Shown: positions 8,815 to 18,319 of the stretch, one piece after another
How the letters are laid out: the number at the start of each line of letters is the position of its first letter
Numbering within the stretch: the first letter of the stretch is position 1
NCBI RefSeq assembly: GCF_049800915.1
Contig: NZ_JBNAFY010000001.1
Location: forward strand, 124,001 to 188,000
Origin: Amaricoccus macauensis_A
GTDB lineage: Bacteria > Pseudomonadota > Alphaproteobacteria > Rhodobacterales > Rhodobacteraceae
Direction: 5' to 3'
DNA: 64,000 bases
Notes under the pieces: model-generated
Seen by the model: only the letters and a program-made list of their open reading frames with translations
Database searches by the model: none
What the model was told of the DNA's origin: nothing
Made by a program: the position numbers and the translations under genes

Positions 8815-8844
8815 CCACTTGCGACCCCGGCCTGTCGCAGGTGG
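8815..8844. terminator. Hairpin between convergent genes
   Basis: CCACTTGCGAC and GTCGCAGGTGG form an 11-bp stem with one G-T pair and an 8-base loop, between the convergent protease and kinase genes. It could stop transcription from both sides, although no T-tract follows on either strand. Confidence 0.5.
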
Positions 8845-8874
8845 GGGCAGGGGGGCTTGCGGAGAAGTCGGGGA

Positions 8875-11800
8875 TCAGCTGGCGAGCTTTGCCTTCTGGG
8901 CTTTCCTGAGGACGCTGATGTAGGTCGCAAAGGACGATTCCAGTTCTTCGAGCAGCGCGATGGCGTCGCCCGGACTGGCATCCTGGGACTTGCACTGGGC
9001 CTCGATCCGAGCAGCAACAGATGCCATTGCCGTTGCGCCCATCATCTTCGCCGAACTCTTGAGCGTATGTGCTGACCGTCCGAGAAGTTCGATATCCTGA
9101 TCCACTATGGCCTGGCGCATCGTATCGAACGTGTTGGGTGTCTGGCTCACGAACATTTCCCAGAGTTTTGGGAATTGCGGGCCCATGGTCGCCTTGGTCT
9201 TGAGAAGAATTTCCTTCTCGACCACAGGCAGCGGTTTCTTGGCAGCCACGTCCTTCACCGGCTTTGCCTGCTTTGATTGGTCCCTTTCCGGAGCAATCTT
9301 GTCTGCTGCCGCGCGATCCGGTGTCTTGGCGGCCTTTGGGGGGGCCATTTTCAAATCGTCGGCCAGAGGTGCGACGACTTGGTCTTCCGCGACCTCGGTG
9401 GGAACTTCCGCGACTGCCGCATGGCTTTTCGCGTCTTCGATCACCTGCGGCTTATTCGGAACGGGAACCCGCGGTTCGGCACCTTTCTGTCCGATCCATT
9501 TCGCCAAGATCTCGACAACCTCCTGCTCACGGACGGGCTTCGACAGGAAATCGTCCATACCGGCGTTGAAACACTTCAACCGATCCTGCTTCATCGCATT
9601 GGCGGTCAGCGCGACAATGGGCGTTCGGCTGAATTCTTCCGTCTCCATTTTCGCCTTCAGGATCGATACTGCCTCATAGCCATCCAGAACGGGCATCTGA
9701 CAATCTAGAAAGACGATGTCGAAACTCTGGCCTTCCGCAAATCGATCAATGGCTTCCTGTCCATTCCGCGCAGTAACGATCTGACAGCCAAGCCGCCGAA
9801 GCAGTTCTTCTCCGTACATAAGGTTGATTGCGTCATCATCGACCAGCAGGACGCGCGCTTTGGTGAAGGTGGCACTGCTCTCGGAAGCCTTGGCCTTTGA
9901 CTTCGCTTCAAACGATCGATGGTGGAATGCGGACGCGATAGCCTCGACGAAGTTCTTTGCGCTGTGCGGGGCATTGATGACAAAATCCGCCGCCGACTGC
10001 TCCTCGCTGCTCAACACATTCGAAGCCAACCTCGAGGAACGCATGAGGCCGATTTTCATCGGAACTGCGCCATTGGGCCGGACATCGCGATGATCCCTAA
10101 ATTGCTCTGCCGTTTCCACGTTGCTGACGAGAAGAAGATCTACGGGATCACCTCGTCTTTCGGCTTCGAGAATGTATTTCTTCGCGCTTTCGATGTCGTG
10201 GATGTGGCGAATGTCGCCTCCCGCTGACGAGATCGATGAAATGGCTGCCGAGGCCAGAGAACAGTCTTCAAGGCACAGAACGATGTTCTGCAACCCGACA
10301 ACGCAACATTCGCGCCGAAACGGTTTGCCATTGTGCCTTGCGTCCAGTTCAACAGTGAAACGGAACATTGAGCCTTCACCCGGCGTACTGATTACGGAGA
10401 GTTCGCCCCCCATCGCCTGAACAATCTGGCTGGATATTGTCAGACCAAGTCCGGTGCCTCCATAGCGCCGGGTTGTCGAGGCATCAGCCTGCCGGAATGG
10501 CTCAAAGACGTCCTTGATCCGGTCTTCGTCGATACCGATCCCCGTATCTATGACAGCAAAGGAGACTTCCTTGCGATTTCGGTCCCTATGATCAATCACC
10601 TCTACCCTGAGCACAACTTCTCCGGCCTCGGTGAATTTGATGGCATTCGAGAGCAGGTTCGTGAGCACCTGGCGCAGCCGTAGTTCATCGAACACGAACG
10701 GCCCGTAAGCCTGCAGTGGAAGAATGGTGATCAGGTCAATATTCTTCCCGTTTGCGAGTATGTTGGCCGCGCTGGAAACACTGTTGATGAGTTCCCCCAG
10801 GTTGGCTTCCTGCGGATCAAGCTCCATTTCTCCTGCTTCAATCTTGGAGAGATCGAGCGTTTCGTTGATCAAGGCAAGCAGGCTTTCCGCAGACACATTA
10901 AGTGTGTCTAGGTAGCGTGTTTGCATTGGCGAGAGGCGCTCGTTTCGGAGCAGGTCGCTCATTCCGAGAATGCCGTTTAGTGGCGTTCGCATCTCGTGGC
11001 TCATCGTCGCAAGGAACCGCGATTTCTGGTAATTCGCCGCTTCCGCCGCGTTAATGGCCTGGCGGCTCAACCGAATCTGCCGGACACTTATGTAGCTCGT
11101 GAATATGATCGCGAACGCTATTCCGAGAAGGATCAGATGAAGCCTGAGTTCCTCATCAAGAATAAACGTCTTGAGGTCCGTGCTCGTTGTAGCTGCTAGA
11201 AGTGTTATCGCGTGACCATCAAAGAAAAGGGTCAGTCGGCCCTCTTTCTCACTTTGTCCAGCCCCGGACCCAAATTCGTAAACCTGCTTCCTGCCGGTCG
11301 TATCGACGGAGATGCTATTTACCCGAACCCCATTCAGCCTATCGACCTGAGTGGCGATCCTATCGATATTCAAAGAGAGAAAGATCACACCATCAGCACC
11401 GGAAGACGTTGCTATCTTCTGGTAAGGTTTGAGAAGAGTGATGAAGGACGACGTTTCTTCTCTTGCGTCGGAGATCAGCTTGCCAGGTAACAAGTAAGAC
11501 CGAGAGGCTACACCACTTTCAAGGTTGGATAGTCGATCTCGGACATCGAGTGACAAGGTTGAGAGGGGGAAGGTTCTGGCATTGCTGTTCCCCCTCTTGA
11601 TAAGACCTGTTCCATGCTGGTTGAGTTCGACTATCCCAAACTCTGCGACGCCCAGTGATAGTCCATTCACAAGTGATTGCGAGAAATTCGTCAGCTCGTC
11701 TGCCTCGAGGGACTGTGACGCCCTCGCGAGCGCCTCTACGGATCGAACCTTCAGGTCGGCCGCCGCAATCGCGGAAGAGGCCTTGCGGTGAGCCTTTTCG

Positions 11801-11973
11801 AGTAGGTCCACGCGCTCCTTTTCCACGTGCCGCGCATAGTTCGTCATGACGTAGTAATAATCGAGATAGGCAAGCGCGCCCAGAATGACGCAAGTTATGT
11901 AGATCGGGAAAAACCTCTTGAGGTGCCCATATGGCTTATGGGCGCGGGCATTCGAGGCATTAGAACTGGTCAT
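8875..11973 (-). CDS. Hybrid histidine kinase with REC and Hpt domains
   Basis: Membrane sensor kinase of 1032 aa, BarA/ArcB-like in layout. A transmembrane helix (~20-45), a periplasmic sensor region and a second helix (~280-300) precede HisKA (SHEMRTPLNG, His326), HATPase (GTGLGLTISSQ), a degenerate receiver (~560-690), a true receiver (DCQMPVLDGY, Asp757) and a C-terminal Hpt (SAHTLKSSAKMMG, His969). It is the last gene of the six-gene operon, 11 bases after the response regulator, which is its likely partner. The sensed signal is unknown; the periplasmic part shows no domain I recognise. An Ala/Pro/Lys-rich linker joins the receiver to Hpt. Confidence 0.92.
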   Translation of the reverse strand: MTSSNASNARAHKPYGHLKRFFPIYITCVILGALAYLDYYYVMTNYARHVEKERVDLLEKAHRKASSAIAAADLKVRSVEALARASQSLEADELTNFSQSLVNGLSLGVAEFGIVELNQHGTGLIKRGNSNARTFPLSTLSLDVRDRLSNLESGVASRSYLLPGKLISDAREETSSFITLLKPYQKIATSSGADGVIFLSLNIDRIATQVDRLNGVRVNSISVDTTGRKQVYEFGSGAGQSEKEGRLTLFFDGHAITLLAATTSTDLKTFILDEELRLHLILLGIAFAIIFTSYISVRQIRLSRQAINAAEAANYQKSRFLATMSHEMRTPLNGILGMSDLLRNERLSPMQTRYLDTLNVSAESLLALINETLDLSKIEAGEMELDPQEANLGELINSVSSAANILANGKNIDLITILPLQAYGPFVFDELRLRQVLTNLLSNAIKFTEAGEVVLRVEVIDHRDRNRKEVSFAVIDTGIGIDEDRIKDVFEPFRQADASTTRRYGGTGLGLTISSQIVQAMGGELSVISTPGEGSMFRFTVELDARHNGKPFRRECCVVGLQNIVLCLEDCSLASAAISSISSAGGDIRHIHDIESAKKYILEAERRGDPVDLLLVSNVETAEQFRDHRDVRPNGAVPMKIGLMRSSRLASNVLSSEEQSAADFVINAPHSAKNFVEAIASAFHHRSFEAKSKAKASESSATFTKARVLLVDDDAINLMYGEELLRRLGCQIVTARNGQEAIDRFAEGQSFDIVFLDCQMPVLDGYEAVSILKAKMETEEFSRTPIVALTANAMKQDRLKCFNAGMDDFLSKPVREQEVVEILAKWIGQKGAEPRVPVPNKPQVIEDAKSHAAVAEVPTEVAEDQVVAPLADDLKMAPPKAAKTPDRAAADKIAPERDQSKQAKPVKDVAAKKPLPVVEKEILLKTKATMGPQFPKLWEMFVSQTPNTFDTMRQAIVDQDIELLGRSAHTLKSSAKMMGATAMASVAARIEAQCKSQDASPGDAIALLEELESSFATYISVLRKAQKAKLAS

Positions 11974-11984
11974 GACTACCTAAC

Positions 11985-12935
11985 CTACCAGTCGAAATCA
12001 GGCTTTGCGCGCACAACGGCGACCACGCAATTTCCGGTGCTGTTGAATTTGACTTCATCGAAAGCGGTTGCTTTGGCTTGAGCAATGCCTCGTCCATGGG
12101 ATCCCTGGGACCGGGAAAAGTCGATCTCGACGAATTCTTTCCAAGCGAACCCGTCACCGGGATCCTCGACCACAAGTGACACACCTGTCGTCTTGCGCGA
12201 TATGGCAGCCGTGGCTTTTCGCTCTGCTGGCAGTTGATCCAGCCTCTTGCGCAGCTCTTCCTTCAGCAGTCCGTCTGCAAGCAAATCGCCCTTGCGGTCA
12301 AAACCTATCCCGCAGATGCCGTGCTCCACGGCATTCAGGAGGAGTGCCGCAATACCTTCAATGGATCTCTCGGGGTTGGGAAAGAAGTTGGCCAGGAACC
12401 CCGCGAGCGACTGTGCTTCGTCTGGCGTCCTGAACTGGAACTTGGCGGCGACAGCCAGATCAAAGCCCAATGTATCGTTGCTGTGGTCATTCAACGCATC
12501 CAACTGCGATGCGCCGCGTAGCGCTGCGGAAATGACCGATCCTACGAGGTTTGCCTCGACCGGTTTTGAAAGATAGTAGAACACGCCTGCTTCAATTCCC
12601 TCCCGCATTTCTTCGGGATCGTCCGACCCCGTGATCATGACGATGGGAATGTGACAAAGGTCCGGCTCTTTCTTGACCTTCCGTACTACGGTCAGCCCGT
12701 CCATGCCCGGCATGACGCGATCAAGCAGGACAATCGAGATGTCCTGCTCATTCGCAAGTGAGGCAAGTGCATCCTGACCATTCGTTGCCGTCAGGACCTC
12801 AAACCCAAGTTGCTGGACAACTCCCTCCAGCATGAGAAGGGACATCGGATCATCGTCAACGACGAGGATTTTCCTTGAGGCAGACCGGATGTTTGACTTT
12901 CTGTCTTCCTGAACCGGTCTGTCCAGCATGCTCAA
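11985..12935 (-). CDS. Response regulator with RsbW-like ATPase output domain
   Basis: 316 aa. The N-terminal receiver has ILVVDDDP, phospho-acceptor Asp72 in LLDRVMPGMDG, and the Thr/Lys of MITGSDD and LSKPVE. The C-terminal half has the N-box LLLNAVEHG and glycine motifs EDPGDGF and GSHGRGIAQAKA of GHKL ATPases of the anti-sigma (RsbW/SpoIIAB) type. There is no DNA-binding domain, so output is probably protein binding or phosphorylation. The start overlaps the hlyD stop by 4 bases. It likely receives phosphate from the adjacent hybrid kinase. Its target, perhaps an anti-sigma antagonist, is not encoded nearby. Confidence 0.88.
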   Translation of the reverse strand: MSMLDRPVQEDRKSNIRSASRKILVVDDDPMSLLMLEGVVQQLGFEVLTATNGQDALASLANEQDISIVLLDRVMPGMDGLTVVRKVKKEPDLCHIPIVMITGSDDPEEMREGIEAGVFYYLSKPVEANLVGSVISAALRGASQLDALNDHSNDTLGFDLAVAAKFQFRTPDEAQSLAGFLANFFPNPERSIEGIAALLLNAVEHGICGIGFDRKGDLLADGLLKEELRKRLDQLPAERKATAAISRKTTGVSLVVEDPGDGFAWKEFVEIDFSRSQGSHGRGIAQAKATAFDEVKFNSTGNCVVAVVRAKPDFDW

Positions 12936-14374
12936 CTCTCCCGGAAGGCACCTTCCAGTGCCAGTTTCACTGGCTTCAGCAGATATTCGACAATAGTTCG
13001 ATTACCGTTAATGATGTCTGCATCCACCCGCATGCCCGGCAGTACGGGGTGTTCACCTTGCCCTGGTCCGAGCGAGTGCCGTGAAAGCCTTATCTCTGCC
13101 GTGTAGTAGGGACGGCCATCTGCAGAAACGAGAGCGCTGGGGGAGATCCGTTCGACGGTTCCCTCAACCGCGCCGAACCGCACGAAGTCATAGGCCGTGA
13201 ACTTCACCTTGGCTGTCTGACCCACGTCTACTCGGCCGATATCGCGTGCGGATATGCGGACACGTGCGATCAGTTCCTCGTCGGAAGGCACGACGTGGGC
13301 AACCGCTTGCCCGGAGGAAACGAAATCGCCAACGGCCAGCCGATCGGGAAGCTTGATGATTCCATCGACCGGTGAGCGGACGGAAAGTTGTGAGATCTGA
13401 AGCTCGAGGTTCGAAATTCGTGCGTTCACTTCCGAAAGATCGGCCTGGGTCTGGTGGAGCTGCTGCAGCGCGCCAGAGCGTTCCGCGCTGCCCGTAGAGA
13501 GCAGGCGGGTTTTGTACTCGCGCTGAGACTGTAGGTTTTGAGCGAGTTGCCTCTTCAGGACGTCACGCTCGGAGATTTCGGACTCGAGATCGAGGCGCGC
13601 TTCGACAATGCTCTGGTAGGTCACGAGGCCTTTGTCGTAGAGTTCCTCACGTCTTGACACCAGATCGGCAACGCCTTCGGCCCGGTTCTCCTGTGCTTCG
13701 ATCTGCCGCTCGAGAATCTGCTGGTCATGTTTCTTCTGGGCAAGCTGGTTCGAGACTATGCTCTCCCGGTCGGTGAGTGCGGCAAGCATCGCGGCATGGG
13801 TTCGGCGTGCATCGAACACTTCGGGACCTGCACTGGAAAACCTCTCGAATACCGGCTCGCGTCCCTCGATGTATGCGGCAAGCCTTTCGGCGCGGATCTC
13901 CAGCGAGACCGCCTGCTGGCTTGCTATTCGCAGATCCGACCTGATGTCGTTGTCGCTGAAGATAGCGATCAGGTCACCACGTTTGACGGTCTGACCGGAT
14001 GTTACGGATATGTCGGCGACGGTACCACCAATCGGGTGCTGGATGGCCCGTTCGAAGCCGCGGGGGCTGATCTCCCCTTCCGACTTGGCAATTTCCGGCA
14101 GGACAGCGGTGGACCCCCAGGCAATCAAGGCCATGAGAGACGCGGCCACGACGAAGACGGCAAACTTCGCGGAGACGCTGTCCGGACGTTCCTCAAGCCG
14201 AACGGAGGCTGCAAGGTGGCGTACCTGGGCCGAGGAGATCGACTTTTGCGCAAGCGTCGGTTGCGCTTTCTCGGTCATACTGCGGCGTTCATCCGGACGC
14301 TGTCCCGAGGATTCCATGTCGACGCGGCGCTCCGGATCGAGCCGGGCAATCGGTTTCAACTGTAACGCTCTCAT
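12932..14374 (-). CDS. HlyD-family type I secretion adaptor
   Basis: 480-aa membrane fusion protein. A cytoplasmic tail of ~70 residues, one membrane helix (~71-92), a lipoyl-like half (ERAIQHPIGGTVADI), long coiled-coil arms (~150-320), the second lipoyl half (VRSPVDGIIKL) and a beta-barrel part ending in PGMRVDADIING are all in the usual order for HlyD/PrtE/LapC. It should bridge the inner-membrane ABC exporter to an outer-membrane TolC-type channel. It overlaps both neighbours by 4 bases, so translation is probably coupled. No TolC gene is in the window. Confidence 0.94.
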   Translation of the reverse strand: MRALQLKPIARLDPERRVDMESSGQRPDERRSMTEKAQPTLAQKSISSAQVRHLAASVRLEERPDSVSAKFAVFVVAASLMALIAWGSTAVLPEIAKSEGEISPRGFERAIQHPIGGTVADISVTSGQTVKRGDLIAIFSDNDIRSDLRIASQQAVSLEIRAERLAAYIEGREPVFERFSSAGPEVFDARRTHAAMLAALTDRESIVSNQLAQKKHDQQILERQIEAQENRAEGVADLVSRREELYDKGLVTYQSIVEARLDLESEISERDVLKRQLAQNLQSQREYKTRLLSTGSAERSGALQQLHQTQADLSEVNARISNLELQISQLSVRSPVDGIIKLPDRLAVGDFVSSGQAVAHVVPSDEELIARVRISARDIGRVDVGQTAKVKFTAYDFVRFGAVEGTVERISPSALVSADGRPYYTAEIRLSRHSLGPGQGEHPVLPGMRVDADIINGNRTIVEYLLKPVKLALEGAFRES

Positions 14375-16614
14375 ACTTGCCCAACAATCTTGTCCAGTGT
14401 GCCAATGACTGCCCGCCCTCCAGGGCGCAGCGCGATTACTCTGTCCGCAATGCGGAGCATGTCCGTGCGATACGAGACGAAGAGGATCGTTTTCTTGCCT
14501 CGCAGCCGGTCGATACAGGAACGCAGATCCTCGTCGAGCCCTGCAAGGAGAGACGAAGAGGGTCGTTCGTCTATCAGGAGAACGCTAGATGGCCGAAGAA
14601 GGCCGCGCGCCAATCCGATCCTCTCACGCAGGAGTGGGTCGGATTCAGCGATCCGCTGAGGGTCGATGACCGTCTCCATTCCCGCCGGTTGCGCGGAAAC
14701 ACTGCCCCAAGCCCCGGACTGCTCCAGACAGGCTTGCAGGTCCTCATCGGTCGCCAGGGGCATCCCAAGCCGAAGGTTCTCGGCTATCGTGCCCGCGAAA
14801 AGGTCGATCTCCTGCGGCACGTATGAGATTTGCTCTCGCAACTCATGCGGGTCGAGCTGGCGGATGTCGAACCCGTCGAGCCTGACGGCCCCGAGCAGTG
14901 GCGGGTAGAGCCCGAGGACGAGTTTGAGGATAGAACTCTTCCCGGAGCCGTTCGGTCCGGTGATCGCCAATACTTCACCCGGAGAGGCCTCGAAGTCCAA
15001 CCCCGATAGAACCATCTGCGCCTGTTTGGGATATCGGAAGGTGACATTGGCGAACCCGATGCGGCCCTCACCCTTCAGGTTCGACGGCGTCAGGGCTCGC
15101 GGTTCGTAGCGAGTTTCAGTCTCGATATCCATGAGTTGATCAATCTGTGCGATGGCATTGCGCATCTGCTCAAGGCGGGGGATCATGCCGCACAAGGCAT
15201 GAAGCGGCGCAAGACCGCGCAAGAGGAGCATCATGCAGGTGATCAGCGCGCCGGCTCCGAGCTCGCCGACCCAAATCAGGTTCGTGCCGACATAGACTGC
15301 CGCAACGACGAGCAATCCGGTCAGAAACTGTGCCGCGATCTCACCGTGAATACCGGTTTGGCCGAGTCTGAAATTTGCGATCTGCTCTCGTCCCGATATT
15401 TCGCGGTAACGCTCTTCCCATCGATCCGAAAGACCGTCGAGTCGGATTGCCTCGATCCTTTCCAAGCAATCCAGAGTGAACTGCTGAACACGGGAGGTTT
15501 CGATCGCTGCTTCCTTGATCCGAACTCGCACGCGGTACCAGACCAGGACGAACAGTCCGCAGAACAAGACCATCCCGACGAGCGCAACGTAGACGATCTT
15601 GCCGCCGAGAAACGCCAGCAGGAGCAGCGCAAAGAGTGCTGTGGGTATTTCGATTGCGGTCACCATTACCGGTCCGCAGAGAAAGTCCCGAATTGACTCA
15701 AATGTCTTGATGCGCGCGATCTGTTCCGAAACTCCGGCTCTGCCGACGATTGATGAGTTGAGGTTCACGAGCCTGTCGAAACTTGCGCTTCCAACGATAA
15801 AATCCAGCCTCGATGTAATCCATGTGAGCAGTTTGGATCGCGCGCGGCGCAGAAGGTATTCGACCGCGACAATGATGGCGACGCCCTTGGTGAGGTAAAT
15901 GAGTGGGGCTGTCTCGCCAATACTGATGACGCGTTCGTGGACGAGCAGGATAAGCAGAGGCACAGATAACGCGATCATGTTAAGCAACAGACCGACCATG
16001 AGAATTTGGCGGATCTGCGGTTTGAACCGCTTCATTGTGGCGCGGAACCACGTTGATCGGGAGTTCTCCCGAGCGATCTTTGAAGTGGGCATGTCGTCCT
16101 CGACAATGCCACTGAAGGCGATCACTTCGACCGCTTCGTCTTCGCACGCAGACCTTGAGGTCAGGGTGCGGGCATCCAGTACACACAGTCCGTCGGGGTC
16201 ATCCGGCGCCTGGCCGACCACGAGTGGGTTTTCCGGGCAGAGCTTCCCCCTGTCTGGACCTCTGAGGACAAGAACTGGCAGCAATCGACGGTCGATCTCG
16301 CTGACGCGGCAACGGAACGAGGAATAGCGATAGCCGAGATTTGCCATCGTGTTGACGAATGCAATACGGTCGAACGGTCGGTCGCTTCTCGCAGGCAAGG
16401 CCGACGCGATCGTTCGCGCCGGAAGAAACGGGTTCATTCGCGAAATCTGTGCACAGAAAGCCCAGACGAACGCGTCGTCTTCAAGGCTTCCCCGCGAATT
16501 GAGCATCATGGAGATACGTCCGTAGAGCTCGCGAATTGCGCTTGCATCGCGGGGAGACACGGGGGGGTGATCAGCAGTTTCGGACTGAACAAGTCTGAGT
16601 GGTTCCGCGCTCAT
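14371..16614 (-). CDS. Type I secretion ABC exporter subunit A, with N-terminal C39-like region
   Basis: 747 aa. Residues ~25-190 resemble the inactive peptidase-like domain of LapB/LssB-type exporters. A six-helix membrane domain follows (~205-470), then an ABC ATPase. Walker A is intact (GPNGSGKSS, ~553-561), as are the Q-loop (YVPQEIDLFAG) and Walker B with its Glu (VLLIDE). The LSGGQ signature is replaced by ESDPLLRER, and the H-loop His by Tyr (FVSYRTD). Such a subunit could bind ATP but not complete a standard site alone. The next upstream gene encodes a second ABC protein with the opposite defect, suggesting an obligate heterodimer. The start overlaps that gene by 4 bases. Confidence 0.92.
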   Translation of the reverse strand: MSAEPLRLVQSETADHPPVSPRDASAIRELYGRISMMLNSRGSLEDDAFVWAFCAQISRMNPFLPARTIASALPARSDRPFDRIAFVNTMANLGYRYSSFRCRVSEIDRRLLPVLVLRGPDRGKLCPENPLVVGQAPDDPDGLCVLDARTLTSRSACEDEAVEVIAFSGIVEDDMPTSKIARENSRSTWFRATMKRFKPQIRQILMVGLLLNMIALSVPLLILLVHERVISIGETAPLIYLTKGVAIIVAVEYLLRRARSKLLTWITSRLDFIVGSASFDRLVNLNSSIVGRAGVSEQIARIKTFESIRDFLCGPVMVTAIEIPTALFALLLLAFLGGKIVYVALVGMVLFCGLFVLVWYRVRVRIKEAAIETSRVQQFTLDCLERIEAIRLDGLSDRWEERYREISGREQIANFRLGQTGIHGEIAAQFLTGLLVVAAVYVGTNLIWVGELGAGALITCMMLLLRGLAPLHALCGMIPRLEQMRNAIAQIDQLMDIETETRYEPRALTPSNLKGEGRIGFANVTFRYPKQAQMVLSGLDFEASPGEVLAITGPNGSGKSSILKLVLGLYPPLLGAVRLDGFDIRQLDPHELREQISYVPQEIDLFAGTIAENLRLGMPLATDEDLQACLEQSGAWGSVSAQPAGMETVIDPQRIAESDPLLRERIGLARGLLRPSSVLLIDERPSSSLLAGLDEDLRSCIDRLRGKKTILFVSYRTDMLRIADRVIALRPGGRAVIGTLDKIVGQV

Positions 16615-18308
16615 ATCCGCAACTCCCGATAACGCGCGACTTGCAGCCTCTGGCCGCTTTTCTGGGGGCGCTCCTCGAGTCTGCCCTGGTTATATTGAAG
16701 ATGCCGGCCGGCCAGACTGCGCATGTTGGCATCATCGGTGGCGAGCAGAACCGTCGCCCGGCCCTGAAGTTTTGCGAAGAGTTCGAATAGAGCGGTGTAG
16801 CTCCTCCGGTCGAGGCCCTTGTCGCAATGATTGAAGAGGATGACCTTGGGTCGACTCGCAAGTGCGCGGGCTATTGAAATGCGCTGTTTGATGCCCGGCG
16901 GGATCGAGTCCGAACCGTCTCCGCGCAACGGTGTATCGAGACCATTCGGCAGGACGGATATATCCTCATCCAGCCGGAGCTGGCGCGCAATGAAAAATAT
17001 GTCCGAAATGGTGACCGCACCAAAGCGGGAAAGGTTCTCGAGAACGGTGCCCCGATAGATGACAGATTCAGGCTGGAGGTAAGCAATATGCTTCGCCCTG
17101 AGGCTTTCCTCAATGAGATGTGCGGGCCGGCCGGCGAGTAGAACCTCACCCTCATCAGGCTTCCGCAGCCCCGCGACTGCCCGGAAGATTGACAGAAGTT
17201 CCGAGCTTCCGGCACCGTCAATCAAATGAGTAACGCCGAAATCAAGGTTCAGATCGACCTTGTCCAGCAGCGGCTTTTCCGACTGGTTGCAGGTTTCTCC
17301 CGGCCCTGTCTTGAACACGGTTACGGATTTCAGGGAGAGCGCACCCTCCATTTCCGGTTCTATGTGGCGGATCCGCGTATCGTCCGCGACAATTTCATTG
17401 AGCATGGCTTCGGTGCGGGTCTGGTCGACCGCGAGTTCCTGCCTGCGGATCAGTAGCCCGAGGCCACGCTGAACCGGAGGCATGATCCGGCCGGACAGCA
17501 TCACGGAGGCGATCATCGCGCCAAGTGTTATCTCTCCGGCGACAGCGAGGAAGCCGCCCGCCAGAATGATCGAGAAAATCAGAAGCGTCGAGAAAGTGGA
17601 AGTCGCATCGAAGATTTGCGTCAGCCTGCGGGCGAAGGCGTAGTTGGCTTCGCAGCTGCGATACTTGAAATCCTCATACTTTCTCGTCAGTTGGGACTCG
17701 ATTGCGAGCGCTTTCGCCGTGGAAAGCCCCCGCAGTGCCTCCACGAGGAAATCGAAGCGGGAATTGTCGACGTTCTCCCGCTCTTCGCGCAGATCGAGGA
17801 GCTTGCGCGATGTCACGATGACATAGATCGCGAAAGTCACGATCATGATAACCGGGACAAGCACCAGCGGTCCTGCGATGATCCCCACGAGCGTCAACGC
17901 AACCGGAACCATGGCAAGCTCCAAGAGGCTGACCATTCCCTGACCGCTCCTGGTCTCACGCAAGCCCTTGACGGTGGTGATCAATGCGAGGTTCGCGCTT
18001 GCACTACGGTCTCGTCTGGCACTGCCGCGAAGCATTTTCTCCATTGCCAGGCATCCGGCTCGATGCGCGAAGCTCGAGCCGCGCAAACCCAGGAGTCGTG
18101 CGCGTGCGACCCGTAGCCCGAAATCGGCAGACAACAGTACCGTCGCCGCGAACAGGATGACGTTCAGAGAGTGCTCACTCTGGTTCGGGATGATCCTGTC
18201 GTAGGTCTGCGAGATCGTCACGGGAAGAACGAAATCCAGAATGCAGACAGAAATCGTCGCAATGACGACTGCAGCTGTAGAGCTTTTCGGGTGGTCAAGG
18301 TTCTGCAT
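16611..18308 (-). CDS. Type I secretion ABC exporter subunit B, degenerate ATPase
   Basis: 565 aa, starting directly with a membrane domain (SQTYDRIIPNQSEHSLNV is typical of T1SS exporters) and lacking the C39-like part. The ATPase domain is clearly homologous but damaged. Walker A reads GAGSSELL without the Lys (~365-372), Walker B reads VILFNHCDKGLD without Asp-Glu, and the H-loop is ATDDANM. The Q-loop (YLQPESVIYRG) survives, and the signature region reads IPPGIKQRISIARAL, keeping Gly and the helix start. It probably contributes the signature to the ATP site formed with subunit A. Begins 11 bases after the repeat-protein gene. Confidence 0.88.
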   Translation of the reverse strand: MQNLDHPKSSTAAVVIATISVCILDFVLPVTISQTYDRIIPNQSEHSLNVILFAATVLLSADFGLRVARARLLGLRGSSFAHRAGCLAMEKMLRGSARRDRSASANLALITTVKGLRETRSGQGMVSLLELAMVPVALTLVGIIAGPLVLVPVIMIVTFAIYVIVTSRKLLDLREERENVDNSRFDFLVEALRGLSTAKALAIESQLTRKYEDFKYRSCEANYAFARRLTQIFDATSTFSTLLIFSIILAGGFLAVAGEITLGAMIASVMLSGRIMPPVQRGLGLLIRRQELAVDQTRTEAMLNEIVADDTRIRHIEPEMEGALSLKSVTVFKTGPGETCNQSEKPLLDKVDLNLDFGVTHLIDGAGSSELLSIFRAVAGLRKPDEGEVLLAGRPAHLIEESLRAKHIAYLQPESVIYRGTVLENLSRFGAVTISDIFFIARQLRLDEDISVLPNGLDTPLRGDGSDSIPPGIKQRISIARALASRPKVILFNHCDKGLDRRSYTALFELFAKLQGRATVLLATDDANMRSLAGRHLQYNQGRLEERPQKSGQRLQVARYRELRI

Positions 18309-18319
18309 GTGCTACCCGA

